From the NCBI GenBank assembly GCA_012970285.1, contig JIBW01000004.1, positions 372,001 to 436,000 of the forward strand: DNA of 64,000 bases, read 5' to 3'. Position numbers and translations under genes: made by a program. This DNA comes from Bacillaceae bacterium JMAK1 (GTDB lineage Bacteria > Bacillota > Bacilli > Bacillales > Marinococcaceae). Each line of letters opens with the position of its first letter. Positions within the stretch are counted from its first letter, which is position 1. Of this stretch, positions 1 through 9,029 are shown piece after piece. Under the pieces are notes generated by a model. The model did not search any database and had not been told where the DNA came from. It worked only from the letters and a program-made list of their open reading frames with translations.

Positions 1-65
1 TTCGGTTTATGGACGACCTGGGTTTCATGAGGAAGCGAACGACTTTCGACAGTGCTTTTTTGCAT
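1..65 (-). CDS. 5' end of a gene, probably ABC transporter permease or ATPase (partial)
   Basis: An ATG at 65 (reading left) follows the strong ribosome site AAAGGGAGTG and opens a frame that runs off the window edge. Only about 21 residues are visible, starting MQKSTVESRSLPHET, a polar segment with no diagnostic motif. The gene begins 15 bases after the stop of the substrate-binding lipoprotein and shares its direction, so it is most likely the permease or ATPase of the same NitT/TauT-type importer. That assignment rests on context only. Confidence 0.5.
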   Translation of the reverse strand, partial: MQKSTVESRSLPHETQVVHKP

Positions 66-80
66 GAAGGTCACTCCCTT

Positions 81-1082
81 TTATTCGGTAAGTTGTTGAA
101 CGAAATCTGGATCAATCTTGTTCGTCACATCTAACCGTTCGCTCGTTTCTCCTTGTTCATACCAAAAATCAGCAGCGCTCTCAATGACATCTGTTGCAGC
201 GTTTTCAAAGAATTCAACACTATCCGAAGCGCTCATTAACGTAATGTCTTGAAGTTGCTCAGCAGCTTCCTCGGCAGATAAGTTCGTTTTAGAACCGATA
301 GTGTCATGAGCTTCATCGGGGTTCGTGTTTATAAATTCAATTCCTTTGTCGTAAGCTGTGATAAATGCAGAAATCGATTCAGGATGTTCAGCAATGTAAT
401 CATCGTGGAAACCAAAAACGTCAACAATGATGCTCGGGTAATCAGCAGTGCTCGTAAGAAGTTGCCCATCATCAGATGCGTCTGCTTGACTTAGCCAAGG
501 TTCCCAGGTGACTGCAGCGTCAATGTTGCCAGATGCAAACGCCGCTCCAGCATCAGAAGACGTCATATCAACAGGGTTAATATCGTCTAAAGACATGTCA
601 TGGTCTTGGAGTACTTGGGCAAGAAACCATTCACTAACGTTCCCGAATTCAACAGCGACGTCTCTTCCAGCTAAGTCATCGACAGACTGGATGTCACTAC
701 TTACTATAATTCCATCGGCGCCAGTTGATTTATCAAGACCAAGCACGACCTGCATTGGAATATCATCGGCGTATCTTGCTGCACTGTCCATTGTCGTCGC
801 GATCCCGTCTAATTGCCCAGAAGCTAACGTATTCCTGATTTGCGTAGAGTCTTCAATCGTATTGAATTCTACTTCAAGTCCTTCTTCTTCAAAAAAACCT
901 TGCTCATCAGCGACCCATAAACCAGAGTAGCCAATCCAAGTGACCATACCGACACTCATGGGTGCTAGATCTCCTGGCGAATCATCCGCCGCTTCACTAG
1001 TGGCACTCGGTTCATCCGAGTTGTTACAAGCAGTCATTAATGTTAGTGATAGAATAAGAGGAAAAGCCAAGGTTTTTTTCAT
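81..1082 (-). CDS. ABC transporter substrate-binding lipoprotein, NitT/TauT (SsuA/TauA/ThiY) type
   Basis: 333 aa. The N-terminus is a lipoprotein signal with lipobox LMTAC (Cys at about 19), followed by an acidic Ser/Asp/Glu linker to about residue 40. The rest matches the NMT1/SsuA-like periplasmic-binding fold: the motif VTWIGYSGLWVADEQGFFEEEGL near residues 47-69 is replaced in this description by its ends VTWIGYSG and FFEEEGLEV, then IDAAVTWEPWL near 190, typical of importers for taurine, alkanesulfonate, nitrate or thiamine precursors. It would bind a small solute outside the membrane. The ribosome site AAGGAG precedes the ATG. It lies 18 bases after a ureohydrolase gene and before a second transporter gene, so the ligand is probably a nitrogenous substrate or product of that hydrolase. 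The exact ligand cannot be read from the sequence. Confidence 0.85.
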   Translation of the reverse strand: MKKTLAFPLILSLTLMTACNNSDEPSATSEAADDSPGDLAPMSVGMVTWIGYSGLWVADEQGFFEEEGLEVEFNTIEDSTQIRNTLASGQLDGIATTMDSAARYADDIPMQVVLGLDKSTGADGIIVSSDIQSVDDLAGRDVAVEFGNVSEWFLAQVLQDHDMSLDDINPVDMTSSDAGAAFASGNIDAAVTWEPWLSQADASDDGQLLTSTADYPSIIVDVFGFHDDYIAEHPESISAFITAYDKGIEFINTNPDEAHDTIGSKTNLSAEEAAEQLQDITLMSASDSVEFFENAATDVIESAADFWYEQGETSERLDVTNKIDPDFVQQLTE

Positions 1083-1100
1083 AGGATGTACTCCTTGTTT

Positions 1101-2078
1101 TTAAATTTTTGAGTGAGTAAGTTCGTTGCTGTGAACAATGCTATGTTTTTTATTGTAGGCAAGCAAAGAAAGAAATTTAGCAGCAATGTGCGCTGCATTT
1201 AATGCAGTTGTTCCGGCAGGATCGCGGTCAGGTAGAACTTCAACAAGGTCAAAGCCGATGAAGTTTCCACCTGCTACGCCGCGAAGCAATTCAAACGCTT
1301 CTGTATTGGTGAATCCGCCAACCTCAGGCGTGCCTGTGCCTGGTGCGTATGTAGGGTCGAGAAAATCAATATCAAACGTCAAAAATGTTGGCGTGTTGCG
1401 AATTCGTTGATTTGCTCGCTTAATAACTTCCTTAATGCCCATTTCACGAAAATCCAAAGCTGTAATTACTTCATAGCCAAGTTCACGGTTGTCAATTAAA
1501 TGTTGTTTCGAATATTGACGCATGCCAACTTGAATGGATGTTTCTGTATTTACAATCCCTTCTTCAACGGCTCGACGGAACATCGTTGCGTGGGTATACC
1601 TCTTTCCTTGAAAGGAACTGTCCCACGTATCGCTATGAGCATCAAAGTGTAGTAAGCTCACAGGTCCATATGCTTTTGCCGCTGCTCGTAAATGTGGGAG
1701 GGACACAGAATGGTCACCGCCTAAAATGATCGGAACGATTTTTTTGGAGAAAAACGGCACGAGTTGCTCCTCTACGCGCTCGTAGTTTTCTTCAATAAAT
1801 CCAGGAGTGATGGATAAGTCACCATAATCAACACCAGACAAATCCTCAAAGACTTCAACATCAAATGCAGCATCATAGGAGCTAATTCTCATCGAACGAC
1901 TCCGAATGGCTTCTGGGCCAAATCGTGCACCGGGTGCACTTGTAACGCCAGTATCAAACGCATGTCCCATAATCGCATAATCGATGTGGTCCATTGTTTT
2001 GACGTGGGGCAAATGCATAAATGTACGTATACCTGTAAATCCTGCTTCTTCATAATTTGCTTCTGGTTTATAATGCAT
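1101..2078 (-). CDS. Ureohydrolase (arginase/agmatinase superfamily), guanidino-substrate hydrolase
   Basis: 325 aa from the ATG at 2078, which sits 7 bases after GAGGTGAT; a GTG start inside that ribosome site is rejected. All dinuclear-metal ligands of the superfamily are visible: H123 (GGDHS), D146/H148/D150 (HFDAHSDT), D236/D238 (TFDIDFLDP), and E280 (DLVEVLP). The family hydrolyses C-N bonds of guanidino compounds to urea plus an amine. The protein is longer at the N-terminus than B. subtilis SpeB (about 290 aa), because of a roughly 35-residue extension. Calling it agmatinase is not safe: it lies next to a NitT/TauT-type importer rather than polyamine genes, an arrangement known for cyanobacterial guanidine hydrolase. 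Guanidine, guanidinobutyrate and guanidinopropionate are alternatives. Confidence 0.85.
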   Translation of the reverse strand: MHYKPEANYEEAGFTGIRTFMHLPHVKTMDHIDYAIMGHAFDTGVTSAPGARFGPEAIRSRSMRISSYDAAFDVEVFEDLSGVDYGDLSITPGFIEENYERVEEQLVPFFSKKIVPIILGGDHSVSLPHLRAAAKAYGPVSLLHFDAHSDTWDSSFQGKRYTHATMFRRAVEEGIVNTETSIQVGMRQYSKQHLIDNRELGYEVITALDFREMGIKEVIKRANQRIRNTPTFLTFDIDFLDPTYAPGTGTPEVGGFTNTEAFELLRGVAGGNFIGFDLVEVLPDRDPAGTTALNAAHIAAKFLSLLAYNKKHSIVHSNELTHSKI

Positions 2079-2240
2079 ATAAATCACCTCTGTTTTTGTA
2101 ATATTCTATCATATTGATATTTAATATTATCTGTATATATCGTATGGACTGCAACGAACTAGTCATATAATTTAACATACTTTATCGTGTCGACGTACAC
2201 TAGTATAGTAAATATAAGTTCTAACAAAAGGTGTGAGACG

Positions 2241-2996
2241 ATGACAAACATCATTACATTTGATTTAGACGGTACGCTCATGCAAAATCCTTTCGTGAAG
2301 TTTGTGTTTCCAGCAATTGAGAAAGAACTGCAAGATGTTTTAAACGATCAGCGTCCGATTATTTCAGAAATTGTTGCGATGCACAATGACTATATGAAAC
2401 AAGGAGAAACATCGAAAGCCTATGATTGGGATCTTCTCGTAACGGAGTTTCTAATTGAATCTAATTGTGTGCACTCACTGTCTGTAGAGCAGCTTGTAAA
2501 AAATCACGCTGCACCGCCGGACTCGTACCTTCTTGAAGCAGGGAGTATCTCTGCATTAATGACGCTTAAGAAGAAAGGCTACCGTCTCGTGGCACTAACG
2601 AATGGATTTTATAAATATCAATTTCCAGTTATGGAACGACTAGGGCTTGCACCATTGTTTGATCAGATTGTGACGCCAGAGGAAGCGGGATGTGCAAAGC
2701 CAGATTCACAGATTTTGCAGGCGGTGTATGCGGATGGTACCGTTGTTGGTCATGTGGGTGATCGCATTGATCATGACGTTCAGATGGCTAATCGAGAAGG
2801 AATCCCGTCAATTTGGATCCGCCATACGTTCCCAGAATGGATAAAACGAGCAACCATGAGCGAACGTTTGCAACTTGCGCAACCATTGATTAAAGAGAAA
2901 TATGAGAAAGAAACAGGAATCCAAACGGTTAGCCCAGAGTGTCAGCCGAGTTACATTGTTTCATCGATCGAAGAGCTGAATCAAATTTATACGTAA
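2241..2996 (+). CDS. HAD-superfamily hydrolase
   Basis: 251 aa. The ATG at 2241 is chosen because AAAGGTGTGAG lies just upstream and the catalytic motif I DLDGT falls at residues 8-12; an upstream in-frame start at 2187 would add 18 residues with no ribosome site. Motif II is LTNGF (near 131), motif III the CAKPD lysine, motif IV GDRIDHD (about 185-191). The cap insert lies between motifs I and II, as in subfamily I phosphatases of the YfnB/phosphoglycolate phosphatase type. A soluble phosphatase acting on a small phosphorylated metabolite is expected; substrate unknown. It is transcribed divergently from the ureohydrolase and ends in a terminator shared with the convergent gamma-glutamyltransferase gene. 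Confidence 0.8.
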   Translation: MTNIITFDLDGTLMQNPFVKFVFPAIEKELQDVLNDQRPIISEIVAMHNDYMKQGETSKAYDWDLLVTEFLIESNCVHSLSVEQLVKNHAAPPDSYLLEAGSISALMTLKKKGYRLVALTNGFYKYQFPVMERLGLAPLFDQIVTPEEAGCAKPDSQILQAVYADGTVVGHVGDRIDHDVQMANREGIPSIWIRHTFPEWIKRATMSERLQLAQPLIKEKYEKETGIQTVSPECQPSYIVSSIEELNQIYT

Positions 2997-3033
2997 AAAC
3001 GCCCCGTACTTCACTCGTACGAGGCGTTTTTTA
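2997..3033. terminator. Bidirectional intrinsic terminator
   Basis: Stem AACGCC-CGTAC / GTACG-GGCGTT with a 7-base loop, flanked by A-run on the left and T-run on the right, so it can work in both directions for the convergent HAD and gamma-glutamyltransferase genes. Confidence 0.85.
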
Positions 3034-6000
3034 TTAGTCAAGTGCACGATCTAAAAAGACGACAAGTTGTGCACGGGTGACGTTTTCATTCGGACGAAAA
3101 CGGTTGTCTTCTGTAATCGTAATGCCATGTTGGGTAAGAATCTTCACGTTTTCTCTGTGCGCATCATACGTCTGATCGAGATCAACGATTGTGACTGCTT
3201 CACCAGTATTCTCAAGCCCTAAACCTCGGACGAGAATGGAGGCCATTTGTTGGCGAGTTAAATAATCACCGCCTTTGAAGTATTGGCTGTTATTCGATCC
3301 GATCATAATGCCTGCTTCATAAACAGCAGCCGCAACATCAGCATACGTGTGACCCGGTGGTGTATCCACAAACGGTGTACTGTCTACGTTCTCAGGTACA
3401 GGTAATTCAAGCGCATTCGTTAATATGCGAGCGCTTTGACCGCGGTTGATCGGGTGACTAGGACGAAACGTACCGTCTGTATAACCGGTAATGACGCTTT
3501 GTCCAGCCATTCTCATAATTGAATCATAACCGAACGTGTTCTCATGAACGTCGCTAAATGACGGTGTAGTGTGTTGTACCATCGCACTTCCACCACCGCG
3601 GCGCTCAGATTCTGTCGTCGGTGTCACTTGACCATTCTCATGGAATTCAATCCCTGTCACCGCGCCAATTCCTTGAACGGCTTGATTCGCTAAGAAACGA
3701 TGTCCACGTGTTTCAAGTTCTGCGACTTGATCAAGGGATTCCTCATTCACGTAGCGTCCTTCGTACTCTGTTACAGAATCAAAGTTGTTCCGTTGTGAGA
3801 AGCGTGGCTCAGCGATTGCTTCTGGGAAAGATTGATTAAAATCGAGCATGTGCATCATAATTTGTGAGACCGTCGTAATGATTGTGTCGCTTCCCGGGGC
3901 ACCAATCGTTAGTACCGGACGGTTGTCTTCCATAACGATGGTTGGTGACATGCTACTTAATGAGCGCATACCAGCTCTCGGGTAATTTGGATGGTCAGGC
4001 GATTCAGTTGGAATCCGGCTATAGACCGCGTTATTTAATAAGAAACCATAACCGGGAACGACCATCCCATTGCCACCAATTGAGACGATTGTTGACGTGT
4101 AGCTGACGATATTTCCCTCGTCATCACTAACCGATAAATGAATGGTTGACTCATCAGCATCATCTTCTAAGTGCTCGACCTCTTCTGGCTCTTCAAAGGA
4201 TGCTTTTTCTGCAGGCGAGATTGCTTTTTGATTTACGTCTTCTTGAATGCTCATCTGACGTGCTTCGTTAATCGGTTTTACATCAATATGATCAACATAA
4301 AACGTTTGGGCATGATGATGATCGAAGTTGATCATGCTCAATAACACGTTACCTTTTTCTAATGAAGTCTGGTTTGAAGAATCTAAAGAGTGAACGGCTA
4401 ACCACTGATTAGTCCGACCTTCATTTTCAGCAGAAACGGCAACTTTTAACTGCTCATTTTCAATTCGGAATGTTACATCATGCCATTCATCTTGAAAAGA
4501 AAATGGGATTCGTTCAACCGTTCGAAGCTGACCATCCACCACTGTCTGAAGTGCAAGCTGATTCGTGCCGAAGTTAAGCTCTAAGCCGTACCCATTTAGC
4601 GGCAATGTACTGCCAGATTGCCATACGTCCGCATTAAGCCAAATTCGGAGCCTACGGTCTCCAGAAGATGGCTCCCCATAAACGCGCATCGTTAACTCAT
4701 GGTCGGCAAGTGATTCCATCGTCACTGCTGCTCGACCGTAAGAACTGCCTCTGCCGTCTTGGCGGGGTGAGAGCGTCATTTGACCTTGCTCATTGTTAAC
4801 GGTGAACGTTGCATCAAATGGATGGCTTGAAGGCCCGGTATCAATTCGGTGAAATTCCTCACTTGGCCACGTCTGACCGTCGTTAACACCTTGGAAATTA
4901 TAAGGAAACTGTGGTGATGTTTCAGTTTGAGGGTTTCCTGGAGCAATCTGGCCGATGCGTGCATTGGTCGAATGAATGAGAGAGCGACGATGATCAGCAT
5001 ACGACATAGAGAGAAGCTCGTTTTCTGGAACATCGGTAAACGTAGGATCACCAATGTAAGCTCTTCGGTCCGCAAACGCAGCACGGGAAGCTTCTAGGTA
5101 ATGATGCAATGCGTCAACAGGCCCCATATTCGGAACGTCGTAACCTTCAAGAATGTTAAAAAGTAGACCAACAGTAATCCCACCACTTGAAGAAGGGGGC
5201 ATTCCATAAATATCATAGCCACGATACGTTGAATGCGTCGCTTCTCTTGTAATGACCTCGTAACCTTTAAAATCGTTTAACGATACATCGCCTTTAAGAA
5301 TCCCTTGTTCAGCATTCCAATTGCTACTTACCGCGCGAAAATTAGGATTTGCAACGAGCGGAGGTTCATTAATGGTTTGAACCATCGCTTCAGCAACTTC
5401 TCCTTCATAAAAAACATCTGCACCCTCATTTGCAATCAAGCGATATGTATGAGCAAGATCAGGGTTTTTAATGCGTTCACCGACTCGAGGTTGATCATAA
5501 ATCGCAACCGTTGACGAAAACAAGTTAAAGCGGTCTTGATGTTGATTTGTTTCTCTTACAAAGTTGTGGTCGGCAATAAAACCGTTTTCTGCAACTTGAA
5601 TGGCTGGTTGTAACACGTCCTCAATACTCATCGTTCCATATTGCTCAAGGGCAACTTCCCAATTTTTGATCGTACCTGGGACTGATACGCTCGTGCCACT
5701 TGAGGTCCTCATTGCTGCAGGATAGAGTGAACCGGTCGTAGGATCAATGTAGGACTCATCGTTAAAGGAAGCCGGTGTAACTGATCGTGCATCAATCGTA
5801 ATATGTCGGTCTTCTTCAGCGAGGTAGATAAGCATCATGCCACCGCCACCTATACCGCCTGAATAGGGGCGTGTAACGCCTTGGGCTGCTGCAACGGCAA
5901 TGGCAGCATCGATGGCATTACCACCTTGATCAAGTATGGTCATGCCGGCTTTCGATGCATGAAAATCTTCAGAAGCAACGGCGCCACCTGTTCCCGTAAC

Positions 6001-6108
6001 GTGAGCGTCTACGTGGGGTTCAGATTGTGCATGGATGGGTGAAGGTTTGAACAGCGTTACGAGTAAAACACCAGATAGTACAAATGAAATGAATTTCCGA
6101 ATGATCAT
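3034..6108 (-). CDS. Surface gamma-glutamyltransferase with inserted beta-sandwich domain and SLH anchor
   Basis: 1024 aa, about twice the size of ordinary bacterial GGT (roughly 580 aa). Signal peptide 1-27 (cut after HAQ). GGT large-subunit part at about 36-405, including GGNAIDAA and MPPSSSGG. An insert of about 200 residues (408-615) is rich in alternating hydrophobic strands, like a concanavalin/LamG sandwich. It sits just before the autoprocessing Thr655 (ESTIHLSV), which would become the N-terminal nucleophile of the small subunit (655 to about 847). The small subunit keeps LSSMSPTIV and the GAPGSDTI oxyanion region. Residues about 850-1024 are three S-layer homology repeats (GYTDGTFRP, ADVAAAVYEAGIM, RPNENVTRAQL). 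It should transfer or hydrolyse gamma-glutamyl groups while anchored to the cell wall. Ribosome site AAAGGAG. Confidence 0.9.
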   Translation of the reverse strand: MIIRKFISFVLSGVLLVTLFKPSPIHAQSEPHVDAHVTGTGGAVASEDFHASKAGMTILDQGGNAIDAAIAVAAAQGVTRPYSGGIGGGGMMLIYLAEEDRHITIDARSVTPASFNDESYIDPTTGSLYPAAMRTSSGTSVSVPGTIKNWEVALEQYGTMSIEDVLQPAIQVAENGFIADHNFVRETNQHQDRFNLFSSTVAIYDQPRVGERIKNPDLAHTYRLIANEGADVFYEGEVAEAMVQTINEPPLVANPNFRAVSSNWNAEQGILKGDVSLNDFKGYEVITREATHSTYRGYDIYGMPPSSSGGITVGLLFNILEGYDVPNMGPVDALHHYLEASRAAFADRRAYIGDPTFTDVPENELLSMSYADHRRSLIHSTNARIGQIAPGNPQTETSPQFPYNFQGVNDGQTWPSEEFHRIDTGPSSHPFDATFTVNNEQGQMTLSPRQDGRGSSYGRAAVTMESLADHELTMRVYGEPSSGDRRLRIWLNADVWQSGSTLPLNGYGLELNFGTNQLALQTVVDGQLRTVERIPFSFQDEWHDVTFRIENEQLKVAVSAENEGRTNQWLAVHSLDSSNQTSLEKGNVLLSMINFDHHHAQTFYVDHIDVKPINEARQMSIQEDVNQKAISPAEKASFEEPEEVEHLEDDADESTIHLSVSDDEGNIVSYTSTIVSIGGNGMVVPGYGFLLNNAVYSRIPTESPDHPNYPRAGMRSLSSMSPTIVMEDNRPVLTIGAPGSDTIITTVSQIMMHMLDFNQSFPEAIAEPRFSQRNNFDSVTEYEGRYVNEESLDQVAELETRGHRFLANQAVQGIGAVTGIEFHENGQVTPTTESERRGGGSAMVQHTTPSFSDVHENTFGYDSIMRMAGQSVITGYTDGTFRPSHPINRGQSARILTNALELPVPENVDSTPFVDTPPGHTYADVAAAVYEAGIMIGSNNSQYFKGGDYLTRQQMASILVRGLGLENTGEAVTIVDLDQTYDAHRENVKILTQHGITITEDNRFRPNENVTRAQLVVFLDRALD

Positions 6109-6256
6109 CTACTCCTTTATATGTTCCAATTGGGAAAAAACGTGAAACTTATCCTCTTATTGTAATGATAATTAGAAAGGATTGCTAGATAGCAGGAGAA
6201 ATTGGTAGGAATCACTAATTAGATAAAGGAGGAGTAGACGAAGAGGAGGAAAAAGG

Positions 6257-8227
6257 ATGAGTGTGCAAGAAGGGACGCTATTACATACCCCGACCGAAGA
6301 AGCAATTGAACAAACGAATTTAAGCGATTACATGAATTGGCTAACAAAGCACTATGGTCTTTCATTTGCAAATTACTATGAACTTCATAACTGGTCAGTT
6401 ACTGAGCATGAAACGTTTTGGGAAAGTTTATGGCATTACTTTGAAGTGAACCCCGAAGCGACGTATCAACACGTAATGGATTCGTCTAAAGGGTTTATGA
6501 ATACTACGTGGTTTCAAGGTGCAACTGTAAACTATACAGAATACATTTTCCGTAACATGGACCCTGATCATGTTGCTGTTAAAGCGTACGGAGAAGCAAG
6601 CCATAAAGAAGAGATCGTTTGGGGAGAATTGTATGAACGCGTATCAGCTGTTGCAAATGGCTTGAAGGCACTTGGAGTTGAGCGTGGCGACCGAGTTGTA
6701 AGTTATATGCCTAATATTCCTGAAGCGATGGTTGCAATGCTTGCAACAGCAAGTATTGGAGCAATTTGGTCAAGTTGTTCACCGGACTTTGGAGCACATA
6801 CGGTCGTTGATCGTTTTATACAAATTGAACCGAAAATCATCTTTGCCGTCGACGGTTATCAATACAACGGAAAGAAGTATGACCGGTTAGACGTCGTAAA
6901 AGAAATTAAAGCGTCAATTCCATCATTGGAACAAGTTATCGTTGTTCCTGTATTTCAAGACGCGCTTCCAGCTGAATTTAACCTATGGTCTAATTTCCTA
7001 TCTGATTTTCGGGATGATTCCCCAATTCCATATGAATCCGTAGGTTTTGACGATCCGTTATGGATATTGTATTCATCTGGCACGACAGGACCACCGAAAG
7101 CAATTGTCCAAGGTCATGGCGGAATTATCTTGGAACATATGAAATCAATGGTATTACACAAAGATTTAAAATCGGAAGACGTCATGTTCTGGTATACGTC
7201 GACCGGTTGGATGATGTGGAACATGGTCGTAAGTGGGTTGATGATGAACGGAACGGTCGTGCTCTATGACGGCAGCCCAGCATATCCAGATGTTAATGTG
7301 ACATTTAAGCTTGTTGAAGAAGCAGGGATTACTTCCTACGGCACGAGTGCACCGTTTATTATGGCTTGCCGGGCAAACGGCATGAAACCTAAAGACATCG
7401 CAGATCTGTCAACGCTTAAAGCATTCTCTTCTACGGGTGCGACGTTACCTCCAGAAGGATCACAATGGGTGTATGAAGCGGTTAACGACAAGGTATGGCT
7501 AAACTCAGTAAGTGGTGGTACCGATATCTGTTCAGCAATTGTTGGCGGCATCCCGACGCAACCGGTCTATGCTGGAGAGATTCAAGGGCGCGTACTGGGA
7601 GTTGATGCCGATTCGTGGGATGAAGAAGGGAACTCACTCATTGATGAAGTTGGTGAACTGGTCATAAAAAAACCGACACCTTCTATGCCTCTTTATTTTT
7701 GGAATGACCAGAACAACGAGCGATACTATGAAAGTTATTTCAATGATTATAAAGGGGTTTGGCGACACGGTGATTTAATCAAATTTAAAGAAGATGGTCG
7801 CTGTCAAATCTATGGAAGAAGTGATTCAACGATTAATCGTGGAGGCGTGCGAATGGGCTCAAGTGAGATTTATCGAGCGGTTGAAAGTCTTGAAGCGATT
7901 AAAGATAGTCTAATTGTTGATATAAGCCATCCGACTAGAGAACCGTACATGCCTCTATTCGTCGTGTTAGAAAATGGGTTTGTATTGAATGAAGAACTAA
8001 AAACCGATATCGTGACGAGTATCCGTCAAAACGTTAGCCCGCGGCATGTTCCTAATGACATTTATGTTATTGAAGAAGTTCCACGTACATTAAATGGAAA
8101 AAAAGTCGAAGTACCTGTTAAGAAGTTATTAATGGGTGTTGACTATGAACAAGCAGTCAATGAAGGATCATTACAGAACCCTCATACGTTTAATTATTTC
8201 AAGCAATTCCATCGACAAGATGCTTAA
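6257..8227 (+). CDS. Acetoacetyl-CoA synthetase (acetoacetate-CoA ligase)
   Basis: 656 aa, the usual length. It is an ANL-superfamily adenylating enzyme: P-loop-like motif YSSGTTGPPKA at 272-282, STGWMMWN near 315, the ATP-binding DLIKF segment, and C-terminal catalytic lysine region LNGKKVEVP. The motif IWSSCSPDFG at 170-179 separates acetoacetate-CoA ligases from acetyl-CoA synthetases. It activates acetoacetate with ATP and CoA, feeding ketone bodies into central metabolism. The start has a very strong ribosome site (GAGGAGG). A short coiled-coil gene follows 47 bases later and a terminator after that, so the two form one unit. Confidence 0.92.
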   Translation: MSVQEGTLLHTPTEEAIEQTNLSDYMNWLTKHYGLSFANYYELHNWSVTEHETFWESLWHYFEVNPEATYQHVMDSSKGFMNTTWFQGATVNYTEYIFRNMDPDHVAVKAYGEASHKEEIVWGELYERVSAVANGLKALGVERGDRVVSYMPNIPEAMVAMLATASIGAIWSSCSPDFGAHTVVDRFIQIEPKIIFAVDGYQYNGKKYDRLDVVKEIKASIPSLEQVIVVPVFQDALPAEFNLWSNFLSDFRDDSPIPYESVGFDDPLWILYSSGTTGPPKAIVQGHGGIILEHMKSMVLHKDLKSEDVMFWYTSTGWMMWNMVVSGLMMNGTVVLYDGSPAYPDVNVTFKLVEEAGITSYGTSAPFIMACRANGMKPKDIADLSTLKAFSSTGATLPPEGSQWVYEAVNDKVWLNSVSGGTDICSAIVGGIPTQPVYAGEIQGRVLGVDADSWDEEGNSLIDEVGELVIKKPTPSMPLYFWNDQNNERYYESYFNDYKGVWRHGDLIKFKEDGRCQIYGRSDSTINRGGVRMGSSEIYRAVESLEAIKDSLIVDISHPTREPYMPLFVVLENGFVLNEELKTDIVTSIRQNVSPRHVPNDIYVIEEVPRTLNGKKVEVPVKKLLMGVDYEQAVNEGSLQNPHTFNYFKQFHRQDA

Positions 8228-8274
8228 CGAACGGACTCATTAAAGCATATAGTACTGAAAAAGGAGGAATAACG

Positions 8275-8472
8275 ATGTACCCTCATCAAGATCCCTTCTT
8301 CAGGCAACTACGCAAATCATTGTTACGATTTCAAGCAGACTTTAATGAACGGTTTCAAGGAATGGACGATCGATTGCATGATGCGAATAAACGCTTCGAT
8401 GAGATCGATCGTCGTTTTACAGAAAAAACTGAAGAGAATTTCAACGAGATTGAAAAGAAGTTTCATAAATAA
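8275..8472 (+). CDS. Small coiled-coil hypothetical protein
   Basis: 65 aa, strongly charged, with hydrophobic residues (Phe, Ile, Leu, Met) at heptad-like spacing from about residue 18 to the end, so probably one long alpha helix forming a coiled coil. Ribosome site AAAGGAGG is ideal. No signal peptide, no membrane segment, no known family recognised. It lies between acetoacetyl-CoA synthetase and the terminator and is probably co-transcribed with the synthetase; whether it has any role in that pathway is unknown. Confidence 0.6.
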   Translation: MYPHQDPFFRQLRKSLLRFQADFNERFQGMDDRLHDANKRFDEIDRRFTEKTEENFNEIEKKFHK

Positions 8473-8486
8473 TGATATGTACAATT

Positions 8487-8539
8487 AGCTTCTTTTTAAG
8501 TTCACACGTAATATGTGAAAACTTAAAAGGGGGCTTTTT
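8487..8539 (+). terminator. Intrinsic terminator after the acetoacetyl-CoA synthetase unit
   Basis: Long imperfect hairpin AGC-TTTTTAAGTT / AACTTAAAA-GCT followed by a T-run. Confidence 0.75.
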
Positions 8540-8622
8540 GTATGAAATTTCTTAATAAAGTAGTTTCTTTATACATATAATTAGGGAATTGCTACTAGGA
8601 ATTGTACAAAAGGAGGAGTTAG

Positions 8623-8985
8623 ATGAACGTTGATGTAAGCGAGCATTTGCCAAGAATTGCATTATGGGGGCGAGTACTCGGAGTCATACTAATGGTTAGT
8701 GGAGCTTTATCTGCGATTTCAGGCGTGTTTGCATTTGTTATAGGAGCAATCCCAGGAGTTATAACGATCGTTCTCGGTGTATTCTTGTTTAAGAGTGGTA
8801 GTGCTGCAAAGCAATTGGAAGACAGCGGGAATCCAGCAGAGTTGAACAACATTCTTACTCATTTTGGACGTTACTTACTGTGGAATTCAATTATGGCAAT
8901 CATTGCGATTGCGTTTGTCATTATTATGGTTATTCTTGTTATCATGGGGATTTTCACAACAGGATTGACGCTCCAAGGATTTTAA
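8623..8985 (+). CDS. Small integral membrane protein (resembles DUF5362 family)
   Basis: 120 aa with three to four hydrophobic segments: about 15-37 and 39-55 joined by a tight turn, then 88-112. The middle contains the short soluble stretch FKSGSAAKQLEDSG followed by an Asn-rich loop (NPAELNN). The pattern (two helices, a KSG..AK loop, two helices) is what I associate with DUF5362 membrane proteins; I am not certain. Ribosome site AAAGGAGGAG. Single gene flanked by terminators on both sides. Function unknown. Confidence 0.65.
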   Translation: MNVDVSEHLPRIALWGRVLGVILMVSGALSAISGVFAFVIGAIPGVITIVLGVFLFKSGSAAKQLEDSGNPAELNNILTHFGRYLLWNSIMAIIAIAFVIIMVILVIMGIFTTGLTLQGF

Positions 8986-8996
8986 CCCAATCACTT

Positions 8997-9029
8997 AAAA
9001 GCTGTTGCTATGCAACGGCTTTTGTTTTT
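8997..9029 (+). terminator. Intrinsic terminator
   Basis: AAAAGCTGTTGC, 3-base loop, GCAACGGCTTTT, then GTTTTT; one G-T wobble in a 12-bp stem. Confidence 0.85.

Noticed and set aside
2088-2240. Guanidine or other riboswitch upstream of the ureohydrolase
   Set aside because: The short AT-rich space between the divergent genes shows no recognisable aptamer core.
6150-6180. Fur box-like TAATGATAATTA before acetoacetyl-CoA synthetase
   Set aside because: Half-site only, and in an AT-rich promoter region; no iron-related gene follows.
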